Shown piece by piece: positions 28,843-37,544 of a stretch of 64,000 bases of DNA. The stretch is from an endosymbiont of Galathealinum brachiosum (GTDB lineage: Bacteria > Pseudomonadota > Gammaproteobacteria > SZUA-229): contig QFXC01000007.1 of NCBI GenBank assembly GCA_003349885.1, forward strand, positions 135,475-199,474, read 5' to 3'. Made by a program: the position numbers and the translations under genes. The notes under the pieces were generated by a model. That model was given only the letters and a program-made list of their open reading frames with translations. It was not told the DNA's origin and made no database searches. Position 1 is the stretch's first letter. Each line of letters begins with the position of its first letter.

Positions 28843-30045
28843 ATGATGATCAAGCCACATGGTTCTATCGAATTGAACCCACTATTTGTCTATGACACGG
28901 CTGAAAACGAAGCCTTACAAAAAGAAGCTGAAGGCCTGGCTTCAATCCTGGTTAGCTCTGCTTCTGCTGCTAATGCTGTAATGATGGGCGCTGGTTACTT
29001 CAACCCGTTAAAAGGTTACATGACTAAAGCTGATGCTTTATCCGTTGCTAAAGAAATGAAAACAGCTTCAGGTCTTTTCTTCCCTACTCCTGTTTTAAAC
29101 CTTGTTGAAGATGCAGGTAGCATTAAAGCTGGCGACCGTATCGCACTTAAAGATCCCAATGTAGACGGCAACCCTGTTCTAGCTGTTATGGATGTTGAAG
29201 CAGTTGAAGAATTCTCAGACGAAGACATGGCGATGATGAGCCAGAAAGTATACGCTCCTGCAGATGGCGAAGCTCACCCGGGTGTTGAAGCTTTCAATGC
29301 ACAGGGCAAAGTATGTATTTCAGGCCCGATTAAAGTATTAAACTTCTCTTACTTCCAGACAGAATTCCCAGATACGTTCCGTACTGCAGTTGAAATTCGT
29401 AACGAAATAAAAGAACGTGGCTGGAAAAAAGTTGTAGCATTCCAGACTCGTAACCCAATGCACCTTGCTCACGAAGAACTTTGCCACATGGCAATGGATC
29501 GTTTAGGTTGTGACGGTTTAGTAATTCACATGCTTCTAGGTAAACTTAAGCCTGGCGATATCCCTGCTCCTGTTCGTGATGCGGCTATTCGTAAAATGGT
29601 TGATCTTTACTTCCCAGCAAACAGCGCTATGGTAACCGGTTACGGTTTCGATATGCTTTATGCTGGTCCTCGTGAAGGTGTATTACACGCTCTATTCCGT
29701 CAGAACATGGGTGCGACTCACTTCATCATCGGTCGTGACCACGCGGGTGTTGGCGATCACTACGGTGCATTCGATGCACAGACTATCTTCAAAAATGAAG
29801 TGCCAGAAGGTGCTTTAGAAATTGAAATCTTCGAAGCTGACCATACTGCATACTCTAAGAAATTAGATAAAGTTGTTATGATGTGTGAAGCACCAGATCA
29901 TGAAAAAGATGATTTTGTATTATTATCAGGTACTAAAGTACGTGAAATGTTAGGTCAGGGCATCGCTCCACCTAAAGAGTTCTCACGCCCTGAAGTGGCC
30001 GATATTCTGATTAGTTACTATCAGGAACTTGATAAAAACAAATAA
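28843..30045 (+). CDS. sat: sulfate adenylyltransferase (ATP sulfurylase, Sat)
   Basis: 400 residues, homo-oligomeric Sat type. The active-site sequences are present: FQTRNPMHLAHEELC (the RNPxHxxH motif), VIHMLLGKLKPGD and GRDHAGVGDHYG. It interconverts sulfate plus ATP with APS plus pyrophosphate. In sulfur oxidisers it runs toward ATP and sulfate in the last step of sulfite oxidation. A GAGGAG lies 7 bases before two adjacent ATGs. Codon use is strikingly biased (GGT, CGT, AAC, TTC), unlike the neighbours, indicating very high expression. It is not next to aprAB and ends in its own terminator, so it is monocistronic. Confidence 0.97.
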   Translation: MMIKPHGSIELNPLFVYDTAENEALQKEAEGLASILVSSASAANAVMMGAGYFNPLKGYMTKADALSVAKEMKTASGLFFPTPVLNLVEDAGSIKAGDRIALKDPNVDGNPVLAVMDVEAVEEFSDEDMAMMSQKVYAPADGEAHPGVEAFNAQGKVCISGPIKVLNFSYFQTEFPDTFRTAVEIRNEIKERGWKKVVAFQTRNPMHLAHEELCHMAMDRLGCDGLVIHMLLGKLKPGDIPAPVRDAAIRKMVDLYFPANSAMVTGYGFDMLYAGPREGVLHALFRQNMGATHFIIGRDHAGVGDHYGAFDAQTIFKNEVPEGALEIEIFEADHTAYSKKLDKVVMMCEAPDHEKDDFVLLSGTKVREMLGQGIAPPKEFSRPEVADILISYYQELDKNK

Positions 30046-30065
30046 ATAATACCTTTATTTGTTTT

Positions 30066-30099
30066 TAAAAAAGCCCTGATTTTCAGGGCTTTTTTTTGA
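30066..30099 (+). terminator. intrinsic terminator of sat
   Basis: AAAAAAGCCCTGA, short loop, TCAGGGCTTTTTTTT, starting about 20 bases after the stop. Confidence 0.92.
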
Positions 30100-30461
30100 T
30101 TAAATTAATGCCATTTCCCAGAAATCACAATATTTACATCATGACATTTTGACAGCAATAAAGAAAACCATGAATTTGATCACAATTTATTTACAGAGAA
30201 TAAAACACCTTAATTAAACTATATTATAGAAAAAACAAATACATAGAAATATCCCATGCATTTCCTTGTAAGACAATTTTTGTGTGCTATTCTCCTCTCA
30301 CAAATTAAAATTATAAACATCAAGGCTTTCCCGAATCAGGAAGTTCTCATCTATTTTTTAGATAATGGCCTTAATCTTTGACACGAGTTTTATTACCAAC
30401 ATTAAAAATATCCTCCATACATCTACTATAATGGGGTCATAAATATATACGGTACTGAAAA
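30100..30461. other. AT-rich intergenic region upstream of the rhodanese operon
   Basis: 360 bases with no gene. CATCATGACATTTTGACAGC lies at 30137-30156 and shares TCATGACAT-TTGACA with the region at 27169. Confidence 0.4.
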
Positions 30462-30833
30462 ATGCTTTTTACAAAACACAATTTTATTAACCTGAAGTCA
30501 ATAATTATTCTCATCTCCATAGCATGGGTCAATATTGCCATAGCTTCAGATGATGCTTACCTTGATGCACTAGAAGCAGAGGCTGAATCCAGTAATGACA
30601 TTCAAAGCACTAAACAGGTAAATAAAAAATTTGAACTAGAAAAAATCACTAAGAACAAGCAAAAAATAGAATTTGAATCTCGCTTATCAAAAGAATTACC
30701 CGCATCTTTTAAAACTTATAGAATGCTTTCAGAAGATAACAAACAGGTTGTTATTACAACTTATTTTGATAGTAATCAAAATATGCCTGTTGCCACACGT
30801 GCTTTATTCAATTTATATTTTAAAGTTAAATAA
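30462..30833 (+). CDS. small exported protein upstream of rhodanese
   Basis: 123 residues. A signal peptide (NLKSIIILISIAWVNIAIAS) precedes an acidic DDAYLDALEAEAESS stretch, a Lys-rich linker, and a C-terminal 45-residue region (RLSKELPASFKTYRMLSEDNK...) that looks folded. No cysteines. The family is not recognised by name. It lies 42 bases before the secreted rhodanese gene on the same strand and is probably co-transcribed; a matching role in periplasmic sulfur handling is only inferred from that. Confidence 0.65.
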   Translation: MLFTKHNFINLKSIIILISIAWVNIAIASDDAYLDALEAEAESSNDIQSTKQVNKKFELEKITKNKQKIEFESRLSKELPASFKTYRMLSEDNKQVVITTYFDSNQNMPVATRALFNLYFKVK

Positions 30834-30875
30834 ATCTTTAAATAGTTTCATTAATCTTATTTAGGTATATCTAAA

Positions 30876-31595
30876 ATGCACTATAAACAACATTCAATTT
30901 ACACCTTTATTTTCAGTTTATGCATGCTAACGACACCGGCATTTGCACTTGATGTCAATATTACAAAAACACTTTCCGGAATAAATACGGCACATAATGG
31001 CAAGGTAATTAGAATCCAAAGAAATCAGGATCAGAAAAATGTACTCACAGGTGGTTACACGAAAACATCCAGACAGTGCCCTCCTTTTTGCATTCAACCA
31101 ATCAATGTTGCAGCAAACGTAAAAACAGTTGCTGAACTGGAGGTATTAAATTTTATAAAAAACATAGTAAATAAAGGAACGGGTGTTCTTATTGATGCCA
31201 GAACTAAAAGCTGGTTTGAAAAAGCGACCATACCTGGCTCCATCAACATTCCATTCAATACATTTGATAAAGACAGTAGCGATCTTGTAAAAGCATCAGC
31301 ATTGGCCAAATTAGGTGTTACTGTAAAATCTGATCAAACAGATAACAGTGAATCCCTTATTGATCAGATGATGGGACTTATGAAAGATGATACCCCTGAA
31401 ACAAGTAATAAATGGGATTTTAGCCGAGCTAAAAAAGTATTACTCTGGTGTAATGGCATGTGGTGCGGGCAATCACCTCGAGCAATAAGAGGAATGCTAG
31501 CGTTAGGTTATCCCGCAGACAAGATATATTATTATCGAGGTGGTATGCAGGCATGGCAATCACTAGGACTTACCGTTATTAAAGGTGATGAATAA
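30876..31595 (+). CDS. exported rhodanese-domain protein
   Basis: 239 residues. Signal peptide (about 1-24, ending PAFA). A rhodanese domain fills about 90-235: GTGVLIDARTKSWFEKATIPGSINIPF at the front and the active loop VLLWCNGMWCGQSPRAI, with the presumed persulfide Cys in CNGMWCGQ, then GGMQAWQSLGL near the end. An N-terminal Cys pair (RQCPPFCIQP) is extra. It likely transfers sulfane sulfur in the periplasm. It lies between a small exported protein and a degenerate GGDEF gene, 20 bases before the latter's start. Confidence 0.87.
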   Translation: MHYKQHSIYTFIFSLCMLTTPAFALDVNITKTLSGINTAHNGKVIRIQRNQDQKNVLTGGYTKTSRQCPPFCIQPINVAANVKTVAELEVLNFIKNIVNKGTGVLIDARTKSWFEKATIPGSINIPFNTFDKDSSDLVKASALAKLGVTVKSDQTDNSESLIDQMMGLMKDDTPETSNKWDFSRAKKVLLWCNGMWCGQSPRAIRGMLALGYPADKIYYYRGGMQAWQSLGLTVIKGDE

Positions 31596-31614
31596 AATTT
31601 ACAGGGGACAATTT

Positions 31615-32127
31615 ATGGCTAAACTAAAAAAACAAAGCATGATTGATAAATTAACGGGCATTAATAACATTCAGGGTTTTTTTGAAGAATCTAAAGGTTT
31701 AATTAACCTGGCTCAACGACATAAGCTCTCACTCGCTCTTATGTATTTTGATATTAATAACTTAAAAACAATCAATAATACCTATGACAATGAAACTGGA
31801 GACTTATTAATAAAATTATTTTCAGATGCATTATCACAATCGATTCGTGAGGAAGATATAATCGCACGATTAGATGGAGATGAATTTTGTTTCCTGGGTA
31901 TAAACTCTGACGATTATGATTTTATAGTACTGGAATCTCGCGTGCAGTCTATATTTTCTAAATTAACTCAGGATAACAATAAAATAAGCAACCCTACATT
32001 TAGCTCTAGCAATAAACTATTCGAACATACTGGTAAATTTAACATTGAAAGTATGCTATCCGAGGTTAAAGACTTAATAAGTGAAGATAAAAAAACCAGA
32101 AAAGAGTACCTTCAATCAATAGGTTAA
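31615..32127 (+). CDS. short, degenerate GGDEF-domain protein
   Basis: 170 residues from the ATG at 31615, chosen because AGGGGAC lies about 8 bases upstream; a start at 31585 would overlap the rhodanese gene. It is a GGDEF fold alone: IDKLTGINNIQGFFEE, LMYFDINNLKTINNTYDNETGDLLI and the signature ARLDGDEF, in which the first Gly is Asp. The C-terminal part normally carrying the SIGIA and YxAK segments is missing or altered. It could still bind GTP or c-di-GMP, but catalytic activity is doubtful. No sensory domain. Confidence 0.78.
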   Translation: MAKLKKQSMIDKLTGINNIQGFFEESKGLINLAQRHKLSLALMYFDINNLKTINNTYDNETGDLLIKLFSDALSQSIREEDIIARLDGDEFCFLGINSDDYDFIVLESRVQSIFSKLTQDNNKISNPTFSSSNKLFEHTGKFNIESMLSEVKDLISEDKKTRKEYLQSIG

Positions 32128-32367
32128 ACTCATTGCAATTTCTTATTTTGAACCAGATACACAAGGGAATTCTGAAAATTTCGGATATAAATTATCTTAA
32201 CTAAATGAATTATCCTATAATGAAAACATTAAAAAATAAATTCGCTCAAACAGAAAAATAATGCAAACCCACCCATAAAATAAATAAAGAGCATTTCGGC
32301 TCTGGCAATTCTTTCTGGTTAATTATTCATATTTCTTGTCATACCTTGTAGAAGTTAGTGCTTTTTA

Positions 32368-33180
32368 CTAATCGTACTTAGTATCCTTCCACTCACGTAA
32401 TGCAGCAAAAACTTCCCAATCTTCTAATAGCTCACGACCGGCAAATTTTTCCGCTGCCTGTTTAACTATGGGTTGTTGCAAACGCACAAATGGATTTGTT
32501 TTTAGCTCAAGACCAACCGTAGTTGGAACCGTTGCTATGCCCTCTTCCTGTTTGGCCATCTCCACATCATCCCGTTGATTAATTACGTCACTCTCAGGTT
32601 CTACCCATTTTGCAAAACCCAGATTATCCACTGTATATTCATGTGCACAGTACATTTTAGTCTCTTCTGGCAAACCCATTAAAACGGCCAGCGAATCTGC
32701 AAACATTTTAGGTGTGCCGCTAAAGATTCGGCCACAACCTGCTGCGAATAATGTATCACCACAAAACACGACACCTTCTCCAATATAAGCAAGGTGATCC
32801 AGTGTATGACCTGGTATCTGCTTTACCTTAAAACAGATATCAAGTTCGGGTATTTTCACTTCTGAATCTTCTTTGACTGTAGTTGTAAACAGGTCTGTAA
32901 CGGGCAGGTCGATAGCTAGCGGGATATCTGATGGCGTTCTATCTGGCCCGATTAATCGTGTTTCCGGATACCTCTTTAATAAGTCTGCCACCCCCCCCGT
33001 ATGATCATAATGTTGATGCGTAATCAAAATAGTAACAAGCTGTAAGTTATTATCTTCAATATATTCAATAACCGGGTCAGCTTCCCCGGGGTCAACTATC
33101 ACGACCATAGGGGCGTTATCACGTTGCAAAACCCAGATATAATTATCAGATAATGCATGGATTAGTGTGATATTTAACAT
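32368..33180 (-). CDS. gloB: hydroxyacylglutathione hydrolase (glyoxalase II)
   Basis: 270 residues, normal length. Metallo-beta-lactamase fold with the metal-binding TILITHQHYDHTGGVADLL, GHTLDHLAY, FCGDTLFAAGCGRIF and the C-terminal hydrolase region around EYTVDNLGFA. It hydrolyses S-lactoylglutathione to D-lactate and glutathione in methylglyoxal detoxification. The second His-x-His position reads THQH, as in some relatives. Divergent from xthA with 67 bases between starts. Confidence 0.95.
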   Translation of the reverse strand: MLNITLIHALSDNYIWVLQRDNAPMVVIVDPGEADPVIEYIEDNNLQLVTILITHQHYDHTGGVADLLKRYPETRLIGPDRTPSDIPLAIDLPVTDLFTTTVKEDSEVKIPELDICFKVKQIPGHTLDHLAYIGEGVVFCGDTLFAAGCGRIFSGTPKMFADSLAVLMGLPEETKMYCAHEYTVDNLGFAKWVEPESDVINQRDDVEMAKQEEGIATVPTTVGLELKTNPFVRLQQPIVKQAAEKFAGRELLEDWEVFAALREWKDTKYD

Positions 33181-33247
33181 ATGTTTCTCAACGGCAAATA
33201 ATGATAGTGTATGCTACTCATTTTAGCCTTAAATAAAAAGCCACATA

Positions 33248-34060
33248 ATGAAAGTCATTTCTTTTAACACCAATAGTATTCGCATGCGCCAGCATCAGCT
33301 GGAGAAACTAATAGAGACTCATAACCCAGATGTCATCGGCATACAGGAGACCAAAGCACAAGATTGTGATTTTCCTGTCGAAATGATTGAGTCATTAGGT
33401 TATCAGTCTGCTTTTCATGGTCAAAAAACCCATTATGGTGTAGCTCTACTATTTAAACAGACACCTGTGGAAATTACGAAAGGGTTTACGAGTGACTCAG
33501 AAGACTCTCAACGTCGCTTTATTACCGCTAAATTTGAAATAAATGGTAAAACAGTCACTGTTATGAACGGTTATTTTCCTCAGGGTGACAGCAATAAACA
33601 TCACACTAAATTTCCTGCCAAGAAGAAGTTTTATGAAGATCTGACCAGTTTAATAAAAACAGGATATTCAACAGATGACAACCTAATCGTGATGGGCGAT
33701 ATGAATATCGCGCCACTTGATCTGGACATAGGCATTGGTGAAGACAATGCCAAACGCTGGTTAAAAACAGGTAAATGCAGTTTTTTACCTGAAGAAAGAG
33801 AATGGATACAAACCTTATATGACTGGGGACTGAGTGACACTTATCGTCAATTACACCCACAGGTAAATGATCGCTTTAGCTGGTTTGACTACCGTAGTAA
33901 AGGGTTTGATAAGGAACCCAGACGTGGTTTACGGATTGATCTAATACTGGCTACTAAAAAGCTGAGTGATCAGTGTATCGATGCAGGTATAGACTACGAA
34001 GTTCGAGGCATGTTAAAACCATCAGATCATTGCCCCATCTGGGCTCAATTTGAACTATAA
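33248..34060 (+). CDS. xthA: exodeoxyribonuclease III
   Basis: 270 residues, normal length. Endonuclease/exonuclease/phosphatase fold: MKVISFNTNSIRMRQHQLEK, IGIQETKAQD (catalytic Glu), MGDMNIAPLDLDIG (Asp/Asn) and KPSDHCPIWAQF (Asp-His). It cleaves at abasic sites and removes blocked 3' ends in base excision repair. Followed by mltF after 47 bases on the same strand. Confidence 0.95.
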   Translation: MKVISFNTNSIRMRQHQLEKLIETHNPDVIGIQETKAQDCDFPVEMIESLGYQSAFHGQKTHYGVALLFKQTPVEITKGFTSDSEDSQRRFITAKFEINGKTVTVMNGYFPQGDSNKHHTKFPAKKKFYEDLTSLIKTGYSTDDNLIVMGDMNIAPLDLDIGIGEDNAKRWLKTGKCSFLPEEREWIQTLYDWGLSDTYRQLHPQVNDRFSWFDYRSKGFDKEPRRGLRIDLILATKKLSDQCIDAGIDYEVRGMLKPSDHCPIWAQFEL

Positions 34061-34107
34061 ATATAGTTAACAAATATAATTATAAAACACGATAGTAACA
34101 ATTATTA

Positions 34108-35559
34108 ATGGCTAACCCTCTACAAAGCTCACGCTGCAGACTACTGGGACTCTCACTGATTCTTTTAATCAGTGTGATTCTTATGATGTTTAAAGTTGTG
34201 CCGCTGCTTTTTAAACCCAATACACTTAATCAGGTACTGGAATCCGGCGAACTGATCATTGTCACTCGCAATAGCTCAACTACTTACTATGAGGGACCAA
34301 ACGGCAAAACCGGATTTGAGTATGAATTAGCCAAACGTTTTGCAGATTCACTTGGTGTAACACTTAAAGTTATTACCAGCGATAACCTGCATGAAATTTT
34401 TGATATGCTGAACACGGGTAAGGCTCATTTTGCAGCTGCCGGTTTAACTATTACCGATTCACGTAAGGAATTTGTTCGTTTTGCAGCCAGTTATATGGAT
34501 ATAACTGAACAACTTATTTATAACAACCAGTCTTATCGACCCAGAAAAGTCCCTGATCTTGAAAACGGCATACTAGAAGTTATTGATGGTTCCAGCCATG
34601 TAGAAAGTTTAAATGAACTAAAAACAAAAAATCCTGAACTAAGCTGGAACACTCATTCAGACATTGATAGCGAACAGTTACTTTATCTGGTTGAGAACCA
34701 GTTAATTGATTACACCGTAGCAGACTCGAATGAAGTTTCTCTGAACCAGCGTTTTTTACTTGAGCTACGTGTTGCATTTGATATTTCTGAACCCAAAAAA
34801 TTAGCCTGGGCTTTTCCTAAAGCAAAAGACACCACTTTGTATGATAAAGCGATGAGTTTTTTCTGGCGCAATTTAAATGATGGTGAAATTACACATTTAA
34901 TTGAAAAACATTATGGCCATGTAACCAAATTTGACTATGTAGGCAACCGAATTTTTACACGCCATATTGCAACCCGGTTAAGTAAATATCTGGATATGTA
35001 TCATGAGTCAGCAGATAAATATAATCTGGACTGGAAATTATTAGCTGCCATGGGTTATCAGGAATCTCACTGGAACCCGAAAGCAGTATCACCCACTGGT
35101 GTTAGAGGCATTATGATGTTAACTCAACACACCGCTGGTTTACTGGGTGTAAAAAACAGGCTGGACCCTAAAAGCAGTATTTTTGGAGGCGCTAAATATC
35201 TGGATCAAATCCGTCGACGATTCCCGGATGAATTGAAAGAACCAGATAGAACCTGGTATGCCATGGCTGCTTATAACGTAGGTTACTACCATGTAATTGA
35301 TGCTCAGATAATAGCAAAACAACAGGGCAAAGATCCGAATAAATGGGTAGACCTGCAAACCACCCTGCCTTTATTAGCCAGAAAGAAATGGTATAAAAAA
35401 ACCAAATATGGATATGCCAGAGGCTGGGAACCGGTTAAATATGTAACCAATATTCGTCGTTATTATGACCTGCTTCAATACCAGTTTGCCCCTCAGGATG
35501 AGGAAGAAGAGAAAGGTGCAGGTCATGATGCATTTTCTATTATGCCTTCTGTAATGTAA
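34108..35559 (+). CDS. mltF: membrane-bound lytic murein transglycosylase F
   Basis: 483 residues, normal length. N-terminal signal/anchor (about 9-30), an ABC-type solute-binding (SBP-3) domain at about 38-270 (NQVLESGELIIVTRNSS, GFEYELAKRFADSLGV) and a lysozyme-like SLT domain at about 295-455 with the catalytic Glu in LAAMGYQESHWNPKAVSPTG and a WYAMAAYNVGYYH motif. It cleaves peptidoglycan glycan strands with formation of 1,6-anhydromuramyl ends at the outer membrane. It has the usual two-domain form. Confidence 0.95.
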   Translation: MANPLQSSRCRLLGLSLILLISVILMMFKVVPLLFKPNTLNQVLESGELIIVTRNSSTTYYEGPNGKTGFEYELAKRFADSLGVTLKVITSDNLHEIFDMLNTGKAHFAAAGLTITDSRKEFVRFAASYMDITEQLIYNNQSYRPRKVPDLENGILEVIDGSSHVESLNELKTKNPELSWNTHSDIDSEQLLYLVENQLIDYTVADSNEVSLNQRFLLELRVAFDISEPKKLAWAFPKAKDTTLYDKAMSFFWRNLNDGEITHLIEKHYGHVTKFDYVGNRIFTRHIATRLSKYLDMYHESADKYNLDWKLLAAMGYQESHWNPKAVSPTGVRGIMMLTQHTAGLLGVKNRLDPKSSIFGGAKYLDQIRRRFPDELKEPDRTWYAMAAYNVGYYHVIDAQIIAKQQGKDPNKWVDLQTTLPLLARKKWYKKTKYGYARGWEPVKYVTNIRRYYDLLQYQFAPQDEEEEKGAGHDAFSIMPSVM

Positions 35560-35586
35560 CAATAATTTACAGGCTCGTAAATTTTC

Positions 35587-35665
35587 AGGGTCGAAATTAA
35601 ATTAAACTCATGACCTAAAGATTAGGCTTATTTATAACAGATTTAATTTGACTCCGACCCCAAAT
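35587..35665. repeat. palindromic repeat of the GGGGTCGGAGT family
   Basis: CAGGGTCGAAATTAAATTAA at the left and TTTAATTTGACTCCGACCCC at the right form imperfect inverted arms, with about 40 bases between. It lies between the converging ends of mltF and the alcohol dehydrogenase gene. Confidence 0.55.
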
Positions 35666-35674
35666 ACCCAGACA

Positions 35675-36862
35675 TCACAAACGTCTTAATAATAGCTCCC
35701 TAATCTCAGCATCTGTCATTACAACCGGATTGGTTTGCATGCTACTACCACGACTATGAGCAACAACTTTATCCAGCCCGTCTTCGGTCACACCAAACTT
35801 GCTCAGTCTGGGTAATTGCATTACTTTAGTCCAGCCCAGAAGCGTTCCACATAACGCTTCCCATGATAAATGTTTATTTTTATAACGCTCCTGAGTAAGT
35901 ATGTCACCTAATACTGCATATTTGTCTAATGCCGGATTTCTTGGCTCTCTTTGCAACATAATATGAATATTCATATCCGCTGCTTCTGCAACCAGGGTTC
36001 CACATACAACGCCATGCGGCATAGGATAAAAAGCCCCTAGTGGCGAAGCCAGTCCATGCACAGAACCTAATCCTGTTTGTGCCAGGCAGATACCCGACAT
36101 TAATGAAGCATAAGCCATTTTATCCTGAGCATCGTCATTCACTTCATGACCATACAAAGCCAGAATGCTATCTCTAACAGAGCGAATACCACTTAAAGCC
36201 AGCGCATCCGTCATATTATTAGAGCGCGTTGAAACATAAGACTCTATTAACTGAGTTAAAGCATCCATACCATTAGCGGCAATAATATCTTTTGGACAGG
36301 TCGAGAGTAACTCTGGGTCTATCACCGCATACTCTGCAACCAGCTTGTCATCTCTGAATGATTTTTTAAAACCATTTTCACCCTGCACACTAAGAACCGC
36401 GTTTTTAGTTGCTTCAGATCCCGTACCCGCAGTGGTTGGCGCAGCAATAAAAGGTATAGCGGGGCCCTTATAAGTCAACTCATGTCCAACACCCTCAAGG
36501 TAATCCAGCACTGAATCAGATAACTTTAATAATCCGGCAATTGCTTTAGCCGCATCCAGTACACTACCACCACCAATGCCTAACACTACATCAATTGATG
36601 AAGCTCTAAATTCATTCACAATGTCATCAACCATTTGAGGGGATGGTTCTCCAGGTATTGAGCATTCTGATATTTGTAATGATCGTTTTTTACAGTCATC
36701 GAGCAATCGAGAATAAGCCAGACTTGATTTAAATGATCGTGCACCTGTAACTAATAAAATATGTTTACCATATTGAGAACACAGTTCAGGTAGTTGATTA
36801 ACTGAACCTCTGGAGAAAATAATGCGAGGCAAACGGGCAATCGAAAAGTCGAATAGATTCAT
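35675..36862 (-). CDS. iron-containing alcohol dehydrogenase
   Basis: 395 residues from the ATG at 36862 (MNLFDFSIARLPRIIFSRG); an upstream in-frame start at 36961 would overlap the divergent gene and adds no family sequence. NAD-binding GGGSVLDAAKAIAG, the FIAAPTTAGTGSEAT stretch, and the metal-binding H residues in GLGSVHGLASPLGA and YPMPHGVVCG are present. It reduces or oxidises an alcohol/aldehyde; the substrate cannot be read from sequence. Divergent from the zinc-ribbon gene beginning at 36927. Confidence 0.92.
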   Translation of the reverse strand: MNLFDFSIARLPRIIFSRGSVNQLPELCSQYGKHILLVTGARSFKSSLAYSRLLDDCKKRSLQISECSIPGEPSPQMVDDIVNEFRASSIDVVLGIGGGSVLDAAKAIAGLLKLSDSVLDYLEGVGHELTYKGPAIPFIAAPTTAGTGSEATKNAVLSVQGENGFKKSFRDDKLVAEYAVIDPELLSTCPKDIIAANGMDALTQLIESYVSTRSNNMTDALALSGIRSVRDSILALYGHEVNDDAQDKMAYASLMSGICLAQTGLGSVHGLASPLGAFYPMPHGVVCGTLVAEAADMNIHIMLQREPRNPALDKYAVLGDILTQERYKNKHLSWEALCGTLLGWTKVMQLPRLSKFGVTEDGLDKVVAHSRGSSMQTNPVVMTDAEIRELLLRRL

Positions 36863-36926
36863 AGTGCTAATTTCTGGGGGCTGGTATATGCTATGATACG
36901 CTTTATTTAAATAAACTGTTACACCA

Positions 36927-37472
36927 ATGTGCACACCCAGATTAATCTTTTTCCCTGCCAACGCTAATCAAATAATAAGCACTGAAATATTACTATCTGC
37001 ATTAATTAAATCAGAATTCGTTCATGATACTGCCTATTCAGACAATCATTTTTTACCCGGTGAAAATTTTTTAAGCTTGCTTACATTTTTAGGCTGCTCA
37101 CCCAACATCAACTTGCACCCTGATGAAGGTGAAAAACATTGCTCAATTTCTTTATATGAAATAACAACCGAGGTGAATTGTTTTGGTTACACCAACACGG
37201 TTAATCCTAAATGCCCTGATTGTAAAAAACGTATTGCTGACTGGAAAACATCAAGCTGGCAAATACCTGAAAAAAACTGCATTTGTGATAAGTGCCAAAC
37301 CAGCACGCCTTATGCTGAACTCAACTGGAAACATGAATGTGCATTTGGACGTTGTGGATTTGAGGTGAACAATATTTACCCTCACGAGGCTGTGCCAACC
37401 GATCAACTTTTAAATATTTTAGAGAAAGACACTGGTTTTAAATGGGATTACTCTTATTCCAATAACATCTAA
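36927..37472 (+). CDS. zinc-ribbon-like protein of unknown function
   Basis: 181 residues. An N-terminal half of mixed helix and strand (LIFFPANANQIISTEILLSAL, FLSLLTFLGCSPNINL) and a C-terminal half with Cys pairs NPKCPDCKKRI and CICDKCQTS, then ECAFGRCGFEV, suggesting one or two zinc sites. There is no signal peptide or helix-turn-helix. Unknown function; a cytoplasmic metal-binding protein is likely. It has no clear ribosome binding site. A perfect 23-bp hairpin follows the stop. Confidence 0.65.
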   Translation: MCTPRLIFFPANANQIISTEILLSALIKSEFVHDTAYSDNHFLPGENFLSLLTFLGCSPNINLHPDEGEKHCSISLYEITTEVNCFGYTNTVNPKCPDCKKRIADWKTSSWQIPEKNCICDKCQTSTPYAELNWKHECAFGRCGFEVNNIYPHEAVPTDQLLNILEKDTGFKWDYSYSNNI

Positions 37473-37479
37473 CTTTCTA

Positions 37480-37530
37480 GCTAAAAGGGGACGGAGGGAT
37501 TATTTTTTAATCCCTCCGTCCCCTTTTAGC
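37480..37530. repeat. perfect 23-bp hairpin between convergent genes
   Basis: Left arm 37480-37502 (GCTAAAAGGGGACGGAGG-GATTA), TTTTT loop, right arm 37508-37530, with no mismatch. It begins 7 bases after the plus-strand stop and ends 14 bases before the uvrB stop. It probably acts as a bidirectional terminator and belongs to the GGGGACGGAGG repeat class. Confidence 0.8.
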
Positions 37531-37544
37531 TTTTACTTAACTCA

